From Arthrobacter sp. ISL-48 (GTDB lineage: Bacteria > Actinomycetota > Actinomycetes > Actinomycetales > Micrococcaceae), in assembly GCF_018613805.1 (NCBI RefSeq), contig NZ_JAGGPL010000004.1, positions 62,001 through 126,000 of the forward strand: 64,000 nucleotides of DNA. The letters are read 5' to 3'. Both the position numbers and the translations under genes were made by a program. Below the pieces are notes generated by a model, which saw only the letters and a program-made list of their open reading frames with translations, was not told the origin of the DNA and made no database searches. Within the stretch, counting starts at the first letter, position 1. Each line of letters begins with the position of its first letter. Below, piece by piece: positions 7,703 to 16,514 of this stretch.

Positions 7703-8628
7703 ACACCATCGAGGACGTGGTCAGTACCACGGACCCGGCCGACTGGCGTGAAGGTGATGCTTGGCTGGCAGGCGGCACCGTCCTGTTTTCCTACGGTAGC
7801 TATGCTTTCGGTGCCGAGCCACTGAAGCGCCTGCTGGACCTGGGCTCGGCAGGCTGGCAAGCGGTGACGGACACCGGTGCAGGGATCGACCTGGCGGCCA
7901 CCTGCACCATCGCTGACCTTTATGCCCTCCCCGACACCCTGGCGTCCCGCCGTCCGGGCTGGCCCGGACTGAACCTGGTCCGGCCGTGCAGCGATTCCTT
8001 CGTGGCGTCCTTCAAGGTCTGGAACATGTCCACGGTGGGCGGCAACCTCTGCACCTCGCTGCCTGCCGGGCCCGTCATTTCTCTCTGCGCCGGTCTCGAC
8101 GGGGTTGCCACCATCCTTGGACCGGGTGGCACCAGCCGCACGGTACCGGTGGCCGAGTTCGTCACCGGGGACGGTAAAAATTGCATGGCACCGGGCGAGC
8201 TGCTGCGCAGCGTCCACCTCCCGGCGTCGGCCCTTGCCTCCCGGGTGGCTTTCCGCCGCCTCTCGCTGAGCAACCTGGGCCGGTCCGGCGTGCTGCTGGT
8301 TGGAAGGCTCGACGGCGGCGACTCCCTGGTCCTGACCGTTACCGCCTCGACGAAGCGGCCTGTGCAGCTGCGCTTTGAGCACCTCCCGGATGCCGCCGGG
8401 TTGGCGGCCGCGCTGGACAAAGCGATCCCTGGCACCCTTTATCACGACGACATCCATGGGCTGCCGGCCTGGCGGCGGGACATGACGTATCGTCTCGCCG
8501 AGGAGATCCGGGCGGAGCTCGCCGCACATGAGGGGACGATTCCCGGGGAGGTCTCCGGCGATTTCTGGCCGCCGGCACCACGCCAGGCATCGCTACAGCA
8601 CAGCAGTGAACCGCAGGAAGAGGCTTAA
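7693..8628 (+). CDS. xdhB: Xanthine dehydrogenase, FAD-binding subunit
   Basis: A 311-residue FAD subunit of the molybdenum hydroxylase family. The FAD-binding segments are LAGGTVLFSYG (residues about 26-36) and the NMSTVGGNLCTSLPAGP loop (about 112-128); the CO-dehydrogenase-type C-terminal domain follows. It passes electrons from the Fe-S clusters to NAD+ or another acceptor. The ATG at 7693 lies inside the end of xdhC with GGAG a few bases upstream, and the stop is 2 nt before the next gene. This gives a two-chain enzyme with a separate FAD protein. Confidence 0.88.
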   Translation: MDMNTIEDVVSTTDPADWREGDAWLAGGTVLFSYGSYAFGAEPLKRLLDLGSAGWQAVTDTGAGIDLAATCTIADLYALPDTLASRRPGWPGLNLVRPCSDSFVASFKVWNMSTVGGNLCTSLPAGPVISLCAGLDGVATILGPGGTSRTVPVAEFVTGDGKNCMAPGELLRSVHLPASALASRVAFRRLSLSNLGRSGVLLVGRLDGGDSLVLTVTASTKRPVQLRFEHLPDAAGLAAALDKAIPGTLYHDDIHGLPAWRRDMTYRLAEEIRAELAAHEGTIPGEVSGDFWPPAPRQASLQHSSEPQEEA

Positions 8629-8630
8629 GG

Positions 8631-11447
8631 ATGACCATCGACATTAATGGCCTCCCGGCCGAGGCAGCGCCTCGACCCGGCCAGTGCCTGCGGACATTCC
8701 TCCGCGAGCAGGGCAACCTCGGCGTCAAGAAAGGGTGCGACGGCGGCGATTGCGGAGCATGCACGGTCCACGTGGACGGTGTGCCGGTGCACAGCTGCAT
8801 CTACCCGGCGGTCCGCGCAGAAGGGCGCACGGTCACCACCATCGAGGGCCTGGCCGCGACCGCCGGAACAGCCGGGGGCCCTGATGAACCACTTCACCCG
8901 ATCCAGCAGCGGTTCCTGGAGCGGCAGGGATTCCAATGCGGGTTCTGCACGGCCGGGATGCTGATGACTGCGGCCACGTTCACTGACGACCAGAAGGCCA
9001 ACCTGCCCCGCAACCTCAAGGGCAACCTCTGCCGCTGTACGGGCTACCGGGCCATTGAGGACTCTGTTTGCGGGCGTCCGGGCCGTCCTGATCCGGCCGG
9101 CCCCGGATCAGGCATCGCAGGGGAGGGCCAGCCGGAACCACGCCCCGGGCAACTCGGTGATGATGTCGCGGCCCCTGCCAGCCGCGCCGTGGTCACCGGC
9201 ACTGCCCGGTACACGCTGGATGTTCCTGCCGAACAGCTCCAAGGGCTGCTGCACCTGAAACTTCTCCGCTCGCCGCACGCGCACGCCCGGGTCCTGTCCA
9301 TCAACAAGGAGGCCGCCCTCGAGGTTCCCGGCGTGGTGGCCGTGTTCACCCACCAGGACGCCCCCACCCAGCTGTTCTCGACGGCGCAGCACGAGCTGTA
9401 CACGGACGATCCGGATGACACCCGGGTCCTGGACGATGTGGTGCGGTTTGTCGGACAGCGGGTCGCCGCCGTGGTGGCGGAATCGGTGGGCGCGGCGGAA
9501 GCCGGCGTCCGTGCCCTCGAGGTGAAGTACCAGGAGCTGCCCGCAGTGTTCACTCCGCAGGATGCCATCCTCCCGGGGGCCCCGCTGGTGCACGGGGACA
9601 AAGACGGCCGGGCATTCAGGATTGTCAGTCCGGACAGGAACATCGTGGCCGAGCTGCACTCCGAACTGGGAAGCGTGGAGGACGGCTTCGCGGCAGCGGA
9701 CTTCATCCACGGACAGACCTACCGCACCCAGCGCGTTCAGCATGTGGCACTTGAAACCCATGCATCGATCGCGTCCGTTGACAGCCGCGGCCGGCTGCAG
9801 GTGCGCACGTCCAGCCAGGTTCCGTTCCTGGTCCGGCGCACCCTCTGCCGGGTCTTCGGGCTGCCGGAAGAGCAGGTCCATGTGGTGGCCGGGCGGGTTG
9901 GCGGCGGATTCGGCGGCAAACAGGAAGTGCTCACGGAGGACATCGTGGCGCTCGCAGCCCTGACGCTGGGCCGCCCCGTCCAGCTCGAGTTGACCCGGAC
10001 CGAGCAGTTCACGGCCACCACTGTCAGGCACCCCTTCACCATCGGGCTTAAGGCCGGCACCACCTCGGACGGCAGGCTGACCGCGCTTGAGCTGGATGTT
10101 ACGACTAACACCGGCGCCTACGGCAACCATGGACCGGGCGTGATGTTTCACGGCTGCGGCGAATCGCTGGGCGTGTACAACTGCGCCAACAAGAAGGTGG
10201 ACGCACGCGCCGTCTATACCAACACCGTGCCCTCGGGGGCATTCCGCGGCTACGGTCTGAGCCAGATGATCTTCGCCATTGAGTCCGCCATGGAAGAGCT
10301 GGCAATCGGGATCGGGATGGATCCGCTGGAGTTCCGCCGGCGGAACATGGTCCGCGAGGGCGACCACATGCTGTCCACCCACCCGGAACCGGAGGAGGAC
10401 GTCCAGTACGGCAGCTATGGGCTGGACCAGTGCACCCGGCTTGTCCGGGACGCCCTGGAACGGGGCCGCGAACGGTACCGCGCCGCCGGGCTCGACGACC
10501 TGGGACCGGACTGGGCCACCGGCGAGGGCACCGCACTGTCCATGATCGCCACCGTGCCGCCGCGCGGCCACTTTGCGCATTCGAAGCTCCGGCTCTTGCC
10601 GGACGGAAGATACCAGGCCGACGTCGGCACGGCCGAGTTCGGCAACGGCACCACCACCGTGCATGCCCAGCTCGCTGCCACAGCGTTGTCGACGGCGGCA
10701 TCACGGGTTGCCGTGCGGCAGTCGGACACGGACCTGATCGAGCACGATACCGGCGCGTTCGGGTCGGCGGGAACCGTGGTGGCCGGGAAAGCGACGCTCG
10801 CGGCCGCCGAGGAGCTCGCTGTCCGGATCCGGGCCTTCGCCGCCGGGATCCGGCAGATCCAGTCCTCCGGCTGCGTCCTCGACGGAGACTCCGTGGTCTG
10901 TGAGGGAACACCGGTGCCGCTGACGGAACTGGCTCAGGCGGCCGCGGACGCCGGCGTCGAACTTGCCGCCGAAGGGCGCTGGGGCGGGACGCCTCGGTCC
11001 GTGGCGTTCAACGTGCACGGCTTCCGGGTGGCGGTGAACCGCGGCACGGGGGAGCTGCGGATCCTGCAGAGTGTCCAGGCGGCGGATGCCGGCGTGGTGG
11101 TCAATCCGCGGCAGTGCCGTGGCCAGATCGAGGGCGGCATCGCGCAGGCGCTGGGTGCCGCGCTGTATGAGGAAGTGGTGGTGGACGACGCCGGCCGGGT
11201 CACCACCGACATCCTCCGGCAGTATCACATCCCCACCTTCGCGGACGTGCCGCGCAGTGAGGTGTACTTCGCGGAGACAAGCGACAAACTGGGGCCGCTT
11301 GGTGCTAAGTCGATGAGCGAGAGCCCTTTCAACCCGGTGGCGCCGGCGCTGGCGAATGCCATCCGGAATGCCACCGGGGTGCGCTTCGCGGAGCTGCCCA
11401 TGGCCCGGGACAAGATCTACCTTGGCCTCAAGAACGCCGCCTCCTGA
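8631..11447 (+). CDS. xdhA: Xanthine dehydrogenase, fused [2Fe-2S]-molybdopterin subunit
   Basis: A 938-residue protein that joins the iron-sulfur and molybdenum parts of xanthine dehydrogenase, oxidising (hypo)xanthine to urate. Residues about 1-85 form the plant-ferredoxin domain (KKGCDGGDCGACTVHVDG), about 95-145 the helical second cluster domain (QCGFCTAGM ... NLCRCTGYRAIED). After a Pro/Gly-rich linker, the molybdopterin domains run from about 175 (VTGTARYTLDVP) and include GRVGGGFGGKQEV, SGAFRGYG and LGAKSMSESPFNP, whose Glu is in the place of the catalytic base. Order FAD gene, then Fe-S/Mo gene, is unlike the single-chain eukaryotic enzyme. The linker length is unusual but the frame is intact. 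Confidence 0.9.
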   Translation: MTIDINGLPAEAAPRPGQCLRTFLREQGNLGVKKGCDGGDCGACTVHVDGVPVHSCIYPAVRAEGRTVTTIEGLAATAGTAGGPDEPLHPIQQRFLERQGFQCGFCTAGMLMTAATFTDDQKANLPRNLKGNLCRCTGYRAIEDSVCGRPGRPDPAGPGSGIAGEGQPEPRPGQLGDDVAAPASRAVVTGTARYTLDVPAEQLQGLLHLKLLRSPHAHARVLSINKEAALEVPGVVAVFTHQDAPTQLFSTAQHELYTDDPDDTRVLDDVVRFVGQRVAAVVAESVGAAEAGVRALEVKYQELPAVFTPQDAILPGAPLVHGDKDGRAFRIVSPDRNIVAELHSELGSVEDGFAAADFIHGQTYRTQRVQHVALETHASIASVDSRGRLQVRTSSQVPFLVRRTLCRVFGLPEEQVHVVAGRVGGGFGGKQEVLTEDIVALAALTLGRPVQLELTRTEQFTATTVRHPFTIGLKAGTTSDGRLTALELDVTTNTGAYGNHGPGVMFHGCGESLGVYNCANKKVDARAVYTNTVPSGAFRGYGLSQMIFAIESAMEELAIGIGMDPLEFRRRNMVREGDHMLSTHPEPEEDVQYGSYGLDQCTRLVRDALERGRERYRAAGLDDLGPDWATGEGTALSMIATVPPRGHFAHSKLRLLPDGRYQADVGTAEFGNGTTTVHAQLAATALSTAASRVAVRQSDTDLIEHDTGAFGSAGTVVAGKATLAAAEELAVRIRAFAAGIRQIQSSGCVLDGDSVVCEGTPVPLTELAQAAADAGVELAAEGRWGGTPRSVAFNVHGFRVAVNRGTGELRILQSVQAADAGVVVNPRQCRGQIEGGIAQALGAALYEEVVVDDAGRVTTDILRQYHIPTFADVPRSEVYFAETSDKLGPLGAKSMSESPFNPVAPALANAIRNATGVRFAELPMARDKIYLGLKNAAS

Positions 11448-11513
11448 TGCAACGCGGGTCACTTGGCGCACATGTTCGTGCCTGGGATGGGCCGGATCCG
11501 CCTCCGCGTTGCA

Positions 11514-11519
11514 TATAGT
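11514..11519 (+). promoter_or_regulatory. -10 box, leaderless start of aldo/keto reductase
   Basis: TATAGT is followed by six bases and then the ATG at 11526, so transcription would start at or next to the start codon. GAGG is too close to the ATG to act as a normal ribosome binding site. Confidence 0.6.
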
Positions 11520-11525
11520 CGAGGA

Positions 11526-12506
11526 ATGGAACAGCGCAAATTAGGCAAGACCGGACGGAACGTCTCCATCGTGGGGCTGGGAACCTGGCAGCTCGGCGCT
11601 GACTGGGGCAACGTGGACCAGGCCCAGGCCCGGGAGATCCTTGCCGCCTCCGTGGAAGCCGGCGTCACGCTCTTTGACACCGCCGACGTCTACGGCGACG
11701 GACGCAGCGAGCAGGCCATCGGCAGGTTCCTGAAGGACAACCCCGGGCTGGACATCACCGTGGCCACCAAGATGGGGCGCCAGCTGGAGCAGCTGCCGGA
11801 GAACTACAATCTGGCCAACTTCCTCCAGTGGGTGGACCGCTCCCGGCACAACCTCGGCACGGACTGCCTCGACCTCGTCCAGCTGCATTGCCCGCCCACC
11901 GCCGTCTACAGCAGCGCAGAAGTGTACGACGCACTGGACACCCTGGTGTCCGAGGGCGCCATCCGCAACTACGGCGTGAGCGTGGAGCGCACCGACGAGG
12001 CGCTCGAAGCGATCCGCCATGAGGGCACCGCTTCCGTCCAGATCATCCTCAACGCCTTCAGGCTCAAGCCGCTGGACGAGGTCCTTCCCGCCGCAAAGGC
12101 CGCCAACGTGGGCATCATCGCCCGGGTGCCGCTCGCCTCCGGCCTGCTCTCCGGCAAGTACTCCAAGGACACGTCCTTCGCCGAAAACGACCACCGCAAC
12201 TTCAACCGCACCGGCTCCGCGTTCGACGTCGGGGAGACGTTCTCCGGCGTGGACTACGAGCTGGGCCTAAAGGCCGTGGCTGAGTTCGAGCAGCTGGTGC
12301 CGGCCGGAACCGGCACCGCACAGGCGGCCATCGCCTGGATCGCCGCGCAGGACGGTGTCACCTCAGTGATCCCCGGCGCCCGGAACGTCGACCAGGCCCG
12401 GGCGAACGCTGCCGCCGCCGATGTTGTCCTCAACGAGGAGTTCGACGCCGGCGTACGGTGGATCTACGACCACTACTTCCGCGAGTCCATCCACCCGCGC
12501 TGGTAA
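11526..12506 (+). CDS. Aldo/keto reductase
   Basis: A 326-residue NADPH-dependent aldo/keto reductase with a TIM-barrel fold. The catalytic tetrad is visible: Asp and Tyr in FDTADVYGDGRSEQAIG, Lys in ITVATKMGR, His in DLVQLHCPP. The cofactor region near the C-terminus reads VIPGARNVDQARAN. The start is taken at MEQRKLGKTGRNVS, where family homology begins and where a -10 box sits at leaderless distance, not at the ATG 63 nt upstream. The substrate is unknown; it ends 9 nt from the convergent MocA-like gene and need not belong to purine catabolism. Confidence 0.88.
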   Translation: MEQRKLGKTGRNVSIVGLGTWQLGADWGNVDQAQAREILAASVEAGVTLFDTADVYGDGRSEQAIGRFLKDNPGLDITVATKMGRQLEQLPENYNLANFLQWVDRSRHNLGTDCLDLVQLHCPPTAVYSSAEVYDALDTLVSEGAIRNYGVSVERTDEALEAIRHEGTASVQIILNAFRLKPLDEVLPAAKAANVGIIARVPLASGLLSGKYSKDTSFAENDHRNFNRTGSAFDVGETFSGVDYELGLKAVAEFEQLVPAGTGTAQAAIAWIAAQDGVTSVIPGARNVDQARANAAAADVVLNEEFDAGVRWIYDHYFRESIHPRW

Positions 12507-12515
12507 CGCGATACC

Positions 12516-13139
12516 CTACGGACGCTGCCGCAGCAGGTACAGCTGCTCCGGCGTGTCGACATCCTCGCCCGTGGACTGGTCGCTGCAATCCACCTCGTCC
12601 ACGAGCTCCGGGTGGGCCTGGAGGAACAGACGCGCGCCGGCATCGCCATGTACGGTGCTGCCTACCGCGGCCCGAAGGGTGACGTCGATCAACAAGGGAT
12701 GCCCGCGCCGCAGCGTTCCGGACTGACCGCCGTCGTCGTACGCGGCGGCCGTGATCCTGCCCGGCCGGTGGGCGCTCAGCAGTCGTCCGACGGTGCCTGC
12801 CGTGAGCCCCGGCTGGTCCACAAGGGCCATCAGGAGATGGTCCGCCGGATCTGCAGACGAGGAGCCCAGCAGGTACGAACTCCCCATCCCGGAGGGCCAA
12901 TCCCGGTTCACCACGGTCCGGTAGCGGTCCAGGTTGGCGGTGGCACTGACGTCCGCGGCCCCCGCGCCGAGCACCACGACCACCTCGCGGCAGCCCCCTT
13001 CCAGCAGGGCGTCGGCAACGGCTTCGATCAGCGGTCGGCCGCGGTACGGCAGCAAAGCCTTCGGTCCCATGCCCAGACGGGTCCCCGCACCGGCGGCAAG
13101 CAGGATACCCGTGGTCCTGGCCTGGCTCCCGTTCCCCAT
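12516..13139 (-). CDS. mocA: MocA-like molybdenum cofactor cytidylyltransferase
   Basis: A 207-residue nucleotidyltransferase of the MobA/MocA type. The nucleotide-binding signature GILLAAGAGTRLGMGPKALLP lies at the N-terminus, LLMALVDQPGLT carries the metal-binding Asp, and the end has EDVDTPEQL. MocA makes the cytosine dinucleotide form of molybdenum cofactor, used by xanthine dehydrogenase relatives, which fits its place beside the xdh genes. The ATG at 13139 is preferred because TAGTGT stands exactly 6 nt upstream; a GTG two codons earlier is possible. MobA (GMP form) is the alternative assignment. Confidence 0.75.
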   Translation of the reverse strand: MGNGSQARTTGILLAAGAGTRLGMGPKALLPYRGRPLIEAVADALLEGGCREVVVVLGAGAADVSATANLDRYRTVVNRDWPSGMGSSYLLGSSSADPADHLLMALVDQPGLTAGTVGRLLSAHRPGRITAAAYDDGGQSGTLRRGHPLLIDVTLRAAVGSTVHGDAGARLFLQAHPELVDEVDCSDQSTGEDVDTPEQLYLLRQRP

Positions 13140-13221
13140 AGGCACACACTATCCATACGATGCGGCGGGTCGCAGCAATATCCGGCACGGACACTGCCGC
13201 GCCTGGAACTCAGGCCATGGT

Positions 13222-13236
13222 TTCCATATTGCGAGA
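13222..13236. promoter_or_regulatory. Operator-like palindrome upstream of SDR gene
   Basis: TTCCATATTGCGAGA is the reverse complement form of the 15-bp motif at 14088 (TTCCATATTGCGGAA), with two changes at the right end. It lies 75 bp before the SDR start in the divergent MocA-SDR region. The rest of this 171-bp gap shows the MocA -10 box and the SDR ribosome binding site. Confidence 0.5.
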
Positions 13237-13310
13237 AAAGTATCTTGCAACTCGAGATTCGCTAGGCTGTGGCTACCATCCGATTGTGACTGCATATCAA
13301 AGGAGCGTCA

Positions 13311-14072
13311 GTGACCAGCAAGAAGGAAAACGCACGAGTGGCAGTGGTCACGGGGGCTGGCTCGGGCATCGGCAGGGCCGTTTCCCGCCTGATGCTCGCC
13401 GACGGCTACCGGGTTGCGCTTGCGGGGCGCCGCGGGCCTCAACTGCTCGAATCAGCGGACGGTCATCCGGCTGCGCTCGCGGTGCCGTGCGATGTCACGC
13501 AGCCGGACGACGTCGAGCGCCTTTTCACTGCCGTCCTTGAGCGGTGGGGGAGGGTGGACGTGCTCTTCAACAATGCGGGGATCTTTGGCCCGGCGGCCTC
13601 CGTGGACGAGATTAGCCTGGAGGATTGGAACGCCACGGTGGCCGTCAATCTCACCGGCTCCATGCTCTGTGCTGCTGCCGCGGCACGGGCCATGAAGGCG
13701 CAGGATCCGCAGGGCGGGCGGATCATCAACAACGGTTCCATTTCAGCCCATTCGCCACGGCCGCGGACCGTGGCTTACACCGTCACCAAGCATGCGATGA
13801 CCGGACTGACCAGGAGTATTGAGCTGGATGGCCGGGCCTTTGGGATTACGTGCGGGCAGATCGACATCGGCAACACGGCAACGGAAATAATGGATGCAAT
13901 CGGCGTGGGCTCCGGCGCGCTCCAGGCGGACGGGAGCCGTCGCGTTGAACCCATGTTTCCCGTGGAGGATGCTGCACGGGCCGTATTACTCATGGCCAAC
14001 ATGCCCGCATCGGCCAGTGTCGGTTCGCTGGTGGTCACGGCCGCCGGGATGCCGTTCATTGGACGCGGCTGA
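13311..14072 (+). CDS. SDR-family oxidoreductase
   Basis: A 253-residue short-chain dehydrogenase/reductase using NAD(P)H. The cofactor motif [11 protein letters not shown], the structural NNAGIFG and the catalytic Tyr-Lys pair in [11 protein letters not shown] with its upstream Ser (NNGSISAHS) are all present. The GTG at 13311 follows AAAGGAGCGTCA, a good ribosome binding site. It lies between two copies of the palindrome also found before guanine deaminase, so it may be co-regulated with purine genes. The substrate cannot be told from sequence. Confidence 0.87.
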   Translation: MTSKKENARVAVVTGAGSGIGRAVSRLMLADGYRVALAGRRGPQLLESADGHPAALAVPCDVTQPDDVERLFTAVLERWGRVDVLFNNAGIFGPAASVDEISLEDWNATVAVNLTGSMLCAAAAARAMKAQDPQGGRIINNGSISAHSPRPRTVAYTVTKHAMTGLTRSIELDGRAFGITCGQIDIGNTATEIMDAIGVGSGALQADGSRRVEPMFPVEDAARAVLLMANMPASASVGSLVVTAAGMPFIGRG

Positions 14073-14087
14073 ACGATGACGTTCAGA

Positions 14088-14123
14088 TTCCGCAATATGG
14101 AAATGCAATTCCCTCTTGCGGAA
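14088..14123. promoter_or_regulatory. Tandem 15-bp palindromes upstream of the dctA remnant
   Basis: TTCCGCAATATGGAA (14088-14102) and TTCCCTCTTGCGGAA (14109-14123, inverted orientation) share the form TTCC-N7-GGAA and start exactly 21 bp apart, which puts two dimers on the same face of the helix. The best-formed member of the motif family in this window. Confidence 0.6.
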
Positions 14124-14195
14124 AGAAGTGACCGGGGTTACTTTTGAAAAAGACCCCGATCTCCGGGGCTGTTCCCGATTGATAGGTACAGATCA

Positions 14196-15334
14196 ATGAA
14201 GATCCCAGATTCCGCGGCGCTGAAGGCGAGTTCGGCGCCGCTGAAGAAGAAGCCCCTGTATAGGTCGCTCTTCTTCCAAATTCTGATCGCCGTCGTTGCA
14301 GGTGTCCTGATCGGACATTTCTGGCCGGACCTTGGCTCCCAGTTGAGGCCGCTGGGCGATGGATTCATCCAGCTCATCAAGATGATCATTGCGCCGCTTA
14401 TTTTCCTCGTGATTGTCACGGGCATTTCGGCCGTAGGCGACGTCAAGGCGGTCGGAAGGGTAGGCGTCAAGGCACTCCTGTACTTCACAGCGGCCACCCT
14501 TTTCGCCCTGGTCTTCGGGCTGGTCGTGGGCAACATTGTTCAGCCCGGTGCCGGACTGAACATCGATCCCAGCACCCTGTCCCAGGAAGCCCTCACCGCG
14601 AAAACGGGCACCACTCCGCCCAAGGACGCGGCCCACTTTATCCTGGACATCATTCCCACCAGCGTCATCGGTGCCTTTGCGAACAACAGCCTGCTGCAGG
14701 TCCTCTTCTTCTCGGTGTTTTTCGGCTCCGCCATAGTCGTGGTCGGCCGTGCGCGCTGTACGCCCGTCATCAGCCTCATGGAGACCGTCCTTGAGCTCAT
14801 TTCCTGTCGATCTCGCTGCTCTTCCTCGCCCAGGCCTTCGGCCACAATCTTGACCTTGGCCAGCAACTGGCGGCACTCGGTGTGTTGCTCCTGACGTCCA
14901 AAGGCATGGCCGGCGTTCCCGGCTCCTCGTTCCTGGCCCTGTCCGCAACAGCCGCAGCACTCGGTATTTTCCCGGTTGCCGGCGTCGCCCTGCTGCTGGG
15001 TGCGGACCGCCTGATGGACTCGATGCGCGTGGTGGTGAACCTCCTGGGCAACTGCGTGGCCACCTTCGTGGTGTCCAAATGGGAGGGCCAGTTCGACCGC
15101 AGTGTGATGGTCAGGGCCTTCCGGGGCGAAATCACCAACCACGATTCCGCAATCATGCTCGGCGTTGAAGATGACTTCGAAGACCAGGAGCTGGAACGAA
15201 TCAGCGGCGGGCAGGAACCTTCCCCCAAGTTCCGGGGCGGACCCACCCCGAACGACATCCCAGAATTCCAGATGAGCAGGCCCGCCCACGTTTCCTTGCC
15301 GGAAGCGGCCCCGGGACCGGCACCGCGCGAGTAG
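14196..15334 (+). pseudogene. dctA: C4-dicarboxylate transporter DctA, broken by an internal deletion
   Basis: The N-terminal half (14196 to about 14803) is a clear DctA: PLYRSLFFQILIAVVAGVL, GDGFIQLIKMIIAPLIFLV, VVGNIVQPGAGLNIDP, FFSVFFGSA. The C-terminal part (about 14806-15334) resumes in another frame with SISLLFLAQAFGHNLDLGQ, LTSKGMAGVPGSSFLAL and NLLGNCVATFVVSKWEGQF. Compared with intact DctA (about 430-470 residues) some 120-130 residues are missing between them, including the serine-rich hairpin and the NLDGT segment needed for substrate binding, and the junction shifts the frame. Upstream operators and a ribosome binding site remain. A sequence or assembly error is possible but would have to be large. 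Confidence 0.85.
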
Positions 15335-15347
15335 GTTCCCGCCCCTT

Positions 15348-15378
15348 GGAACCCCGTCCTGGCAGAGGGCGGGGTTCC
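15348..15378 (+). terminator. Hairpin after the dctA remnant
   Basis: A 13-bp stem (15348-15360 with 15366-15378, one T-G pair) and a five-base loop, 13 nt after the dctA stop. There is no T-tract, so termination efficiency is uncertain. Confidence 0.55.
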
Positions 15379-15413
15379 GTGCGTCGTGCTGCCACGGCAG
15401 TGCGCCCATAGCC

Positions 15414-15419
15414 TAGGAT
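15414..15419 (+). promoter_or_regulatory. -10 box, leaderless start of Pr6Pr gene
   Basis: TAGGAT is followed by CGGCTC (6 nt) and the ATG at 15426. No ribosome binding site is visible. Confidence 0.55.
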
Positions 15420-15425
15420 CGGCTC

Positions 15426-16097
15426 ATGACTGCAAACAGGGGACTTGCACTTTTCCGTTTATGGTTCGCGCTGCTGGGGTTCATGGCGGTGCTGTTCCAG
15501 TTCATGCATCTGATGCAGAACGTGCCTGGCGCCAAGGCCGGGAATTACTTCAGCTACTTCACCATCGAGTCCAACATCATCGCATTTGTCACCCTGGGAA
15601 TTGCAGGCTGGTTCGCCTGGAAGGGCGAAAGTCCGCGCTGGCTGGAACTCCTCCGGGGTGCTGCCACCGTGTACATGACCATCACCGGAATCACGTACAG
15701 CCTGCTGTTGAGCGATATCGACGTCAACACTCCCATCCCCTGGATCAACGTGGTACTGCACTACACGGTGCCCACAGTCATCGTCATCGACTGGCTGGTG
15801 GACTTGCCCAAGACGCGGATCCCCATCAAGGTGTCCTTGCTGTGGCTCGGGTTTCCGCTCCTATACCTGGCCTATAGCCTGGTCCGCGGACCCATCGTGG
15901 ACTGGTACCCGTACCCTTTCCTGGATCCGCGCGTCGACGGCTACGGCACAGTGACCATCATGTCCCTCCTGGTTGCACTGGCGGCGTTTGTCTTTGCCGT
16001 GTTGGCGGCCCTTTCCACCAAACTCCAGAACACGGTCCCGCACCCGGCCACCGTGGCCGACACTGCGCGGCCAACAGCCTTGATCGAAAAAGCTTAG
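15426..16097 (+). CDS. Pr6Pr-family six-helix membrane protein
   Basis: A 223-residue integral membrane protein with about six hydrophobic segments. The family signature NYFSYFTIESNI is at residues about 40-51, followed by a helix and a short basic loop (KGESPRW). The segment LVRGPIVDWYPYPFLDP is also typical of the Pr6Pr group. Function is unknown. The short hydrophilic tail ends with a stop that overlaps the stop of the convergent SCP2-like gene (shared bases 16094-16097). Confidence 0.8.
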   Translation: MTANRGLALFRLWFALLGFMAVLFQFMHLMQNVPGAKAGNYFSYFTIESNIIAFVTLGIAGWFAWKGESPRWLELLRGAATVYMTITGITYSLLLSDIDVNTPIPWINVVLHYTVPTVIVIDWLVDLPKTRIPIKVSLLWLGFPLLYLAYSLVRGPIVDWYPYPFLDPRVDGYGTVTIMSLLVALAAFVFAVLAALSTKLQNTVPHPATVADTARPTALIEKA

Positions 16098-16471
16098 AGC
16101 GGCAGGAGTCCGGAGAGGTCGGCGCGCAGTCCGGACGCTGCCACCCGGCCGGCCGCCACGGCGTCTGCCCAGCTCAACTGACCGGTGACCATCGCCAGCC
16201 AGGTGCCGGCGTCGCACTCAATGACGTTTGGGGGAGTTCCGCGGGTGTGGCGTGGCCCCTCCACACATTGGGTGACGCCGAATGGCGGCACCCGTACTTC
16301 CACGGAGTTGCCGGGGGCGCGCGCGGTGACCTCTTCCAGCGTGTACCGCACCGCAGTGGCGGTGACGCTGCGCGGGACGGGAACATCCGACGGCGGGCTG
16401 GCGGCTTCCTGCCAGGCGGCCAGTGCCGCCGTGCCTTCTTCGATACCAATACGACGGCGGGCTACGGCCAT
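16094..16471 (-). CDS. SCP2-like (sterol carrier family) protein
   Basis: A 125-residue small protein with the actinobacterial SCP2-like pattern: VRVPPFGVTQCVEGPRHTRG, then PPNVIECDAGTWLAMVTG and WADAVAAGRVAASGLRADLS. The fold makes a hydrophobic pocket, but the bacterial ligand is unknown. It lies 43 nt downstream of the asparaginase gene on the same strand and is probably co-transcribed with it. The end converges on the Pr6Pr gene. Confidence 0.75.
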   Translation of the reverse strand: MAVARRRIGIEEGTAALAAWQEAASPPSDVPVPRSVTATAVRYTLEEVTARAPGNSVEVRVPPFGVTQCVEGPRHTRGTPPNVIECDAGTWLAMVTGQLSWADAVAAGRVAASGLRADLSGLLPL

Positions 16472-16514
16472 GCGTCAGGCCTCCCTTCAGAATGGGTTTG
16501 CAGCAGGAACCAGG

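Noticed and set aside
9040..9180. Possible frameshift in the linker of the Fe-S/Mo xanthine dehydrogenase
   Set aside because: An alternative frame (LFAGVRAVLI) looks plausible for a few codons, but the annotated frame stays open and both flanking domains are intact in it.
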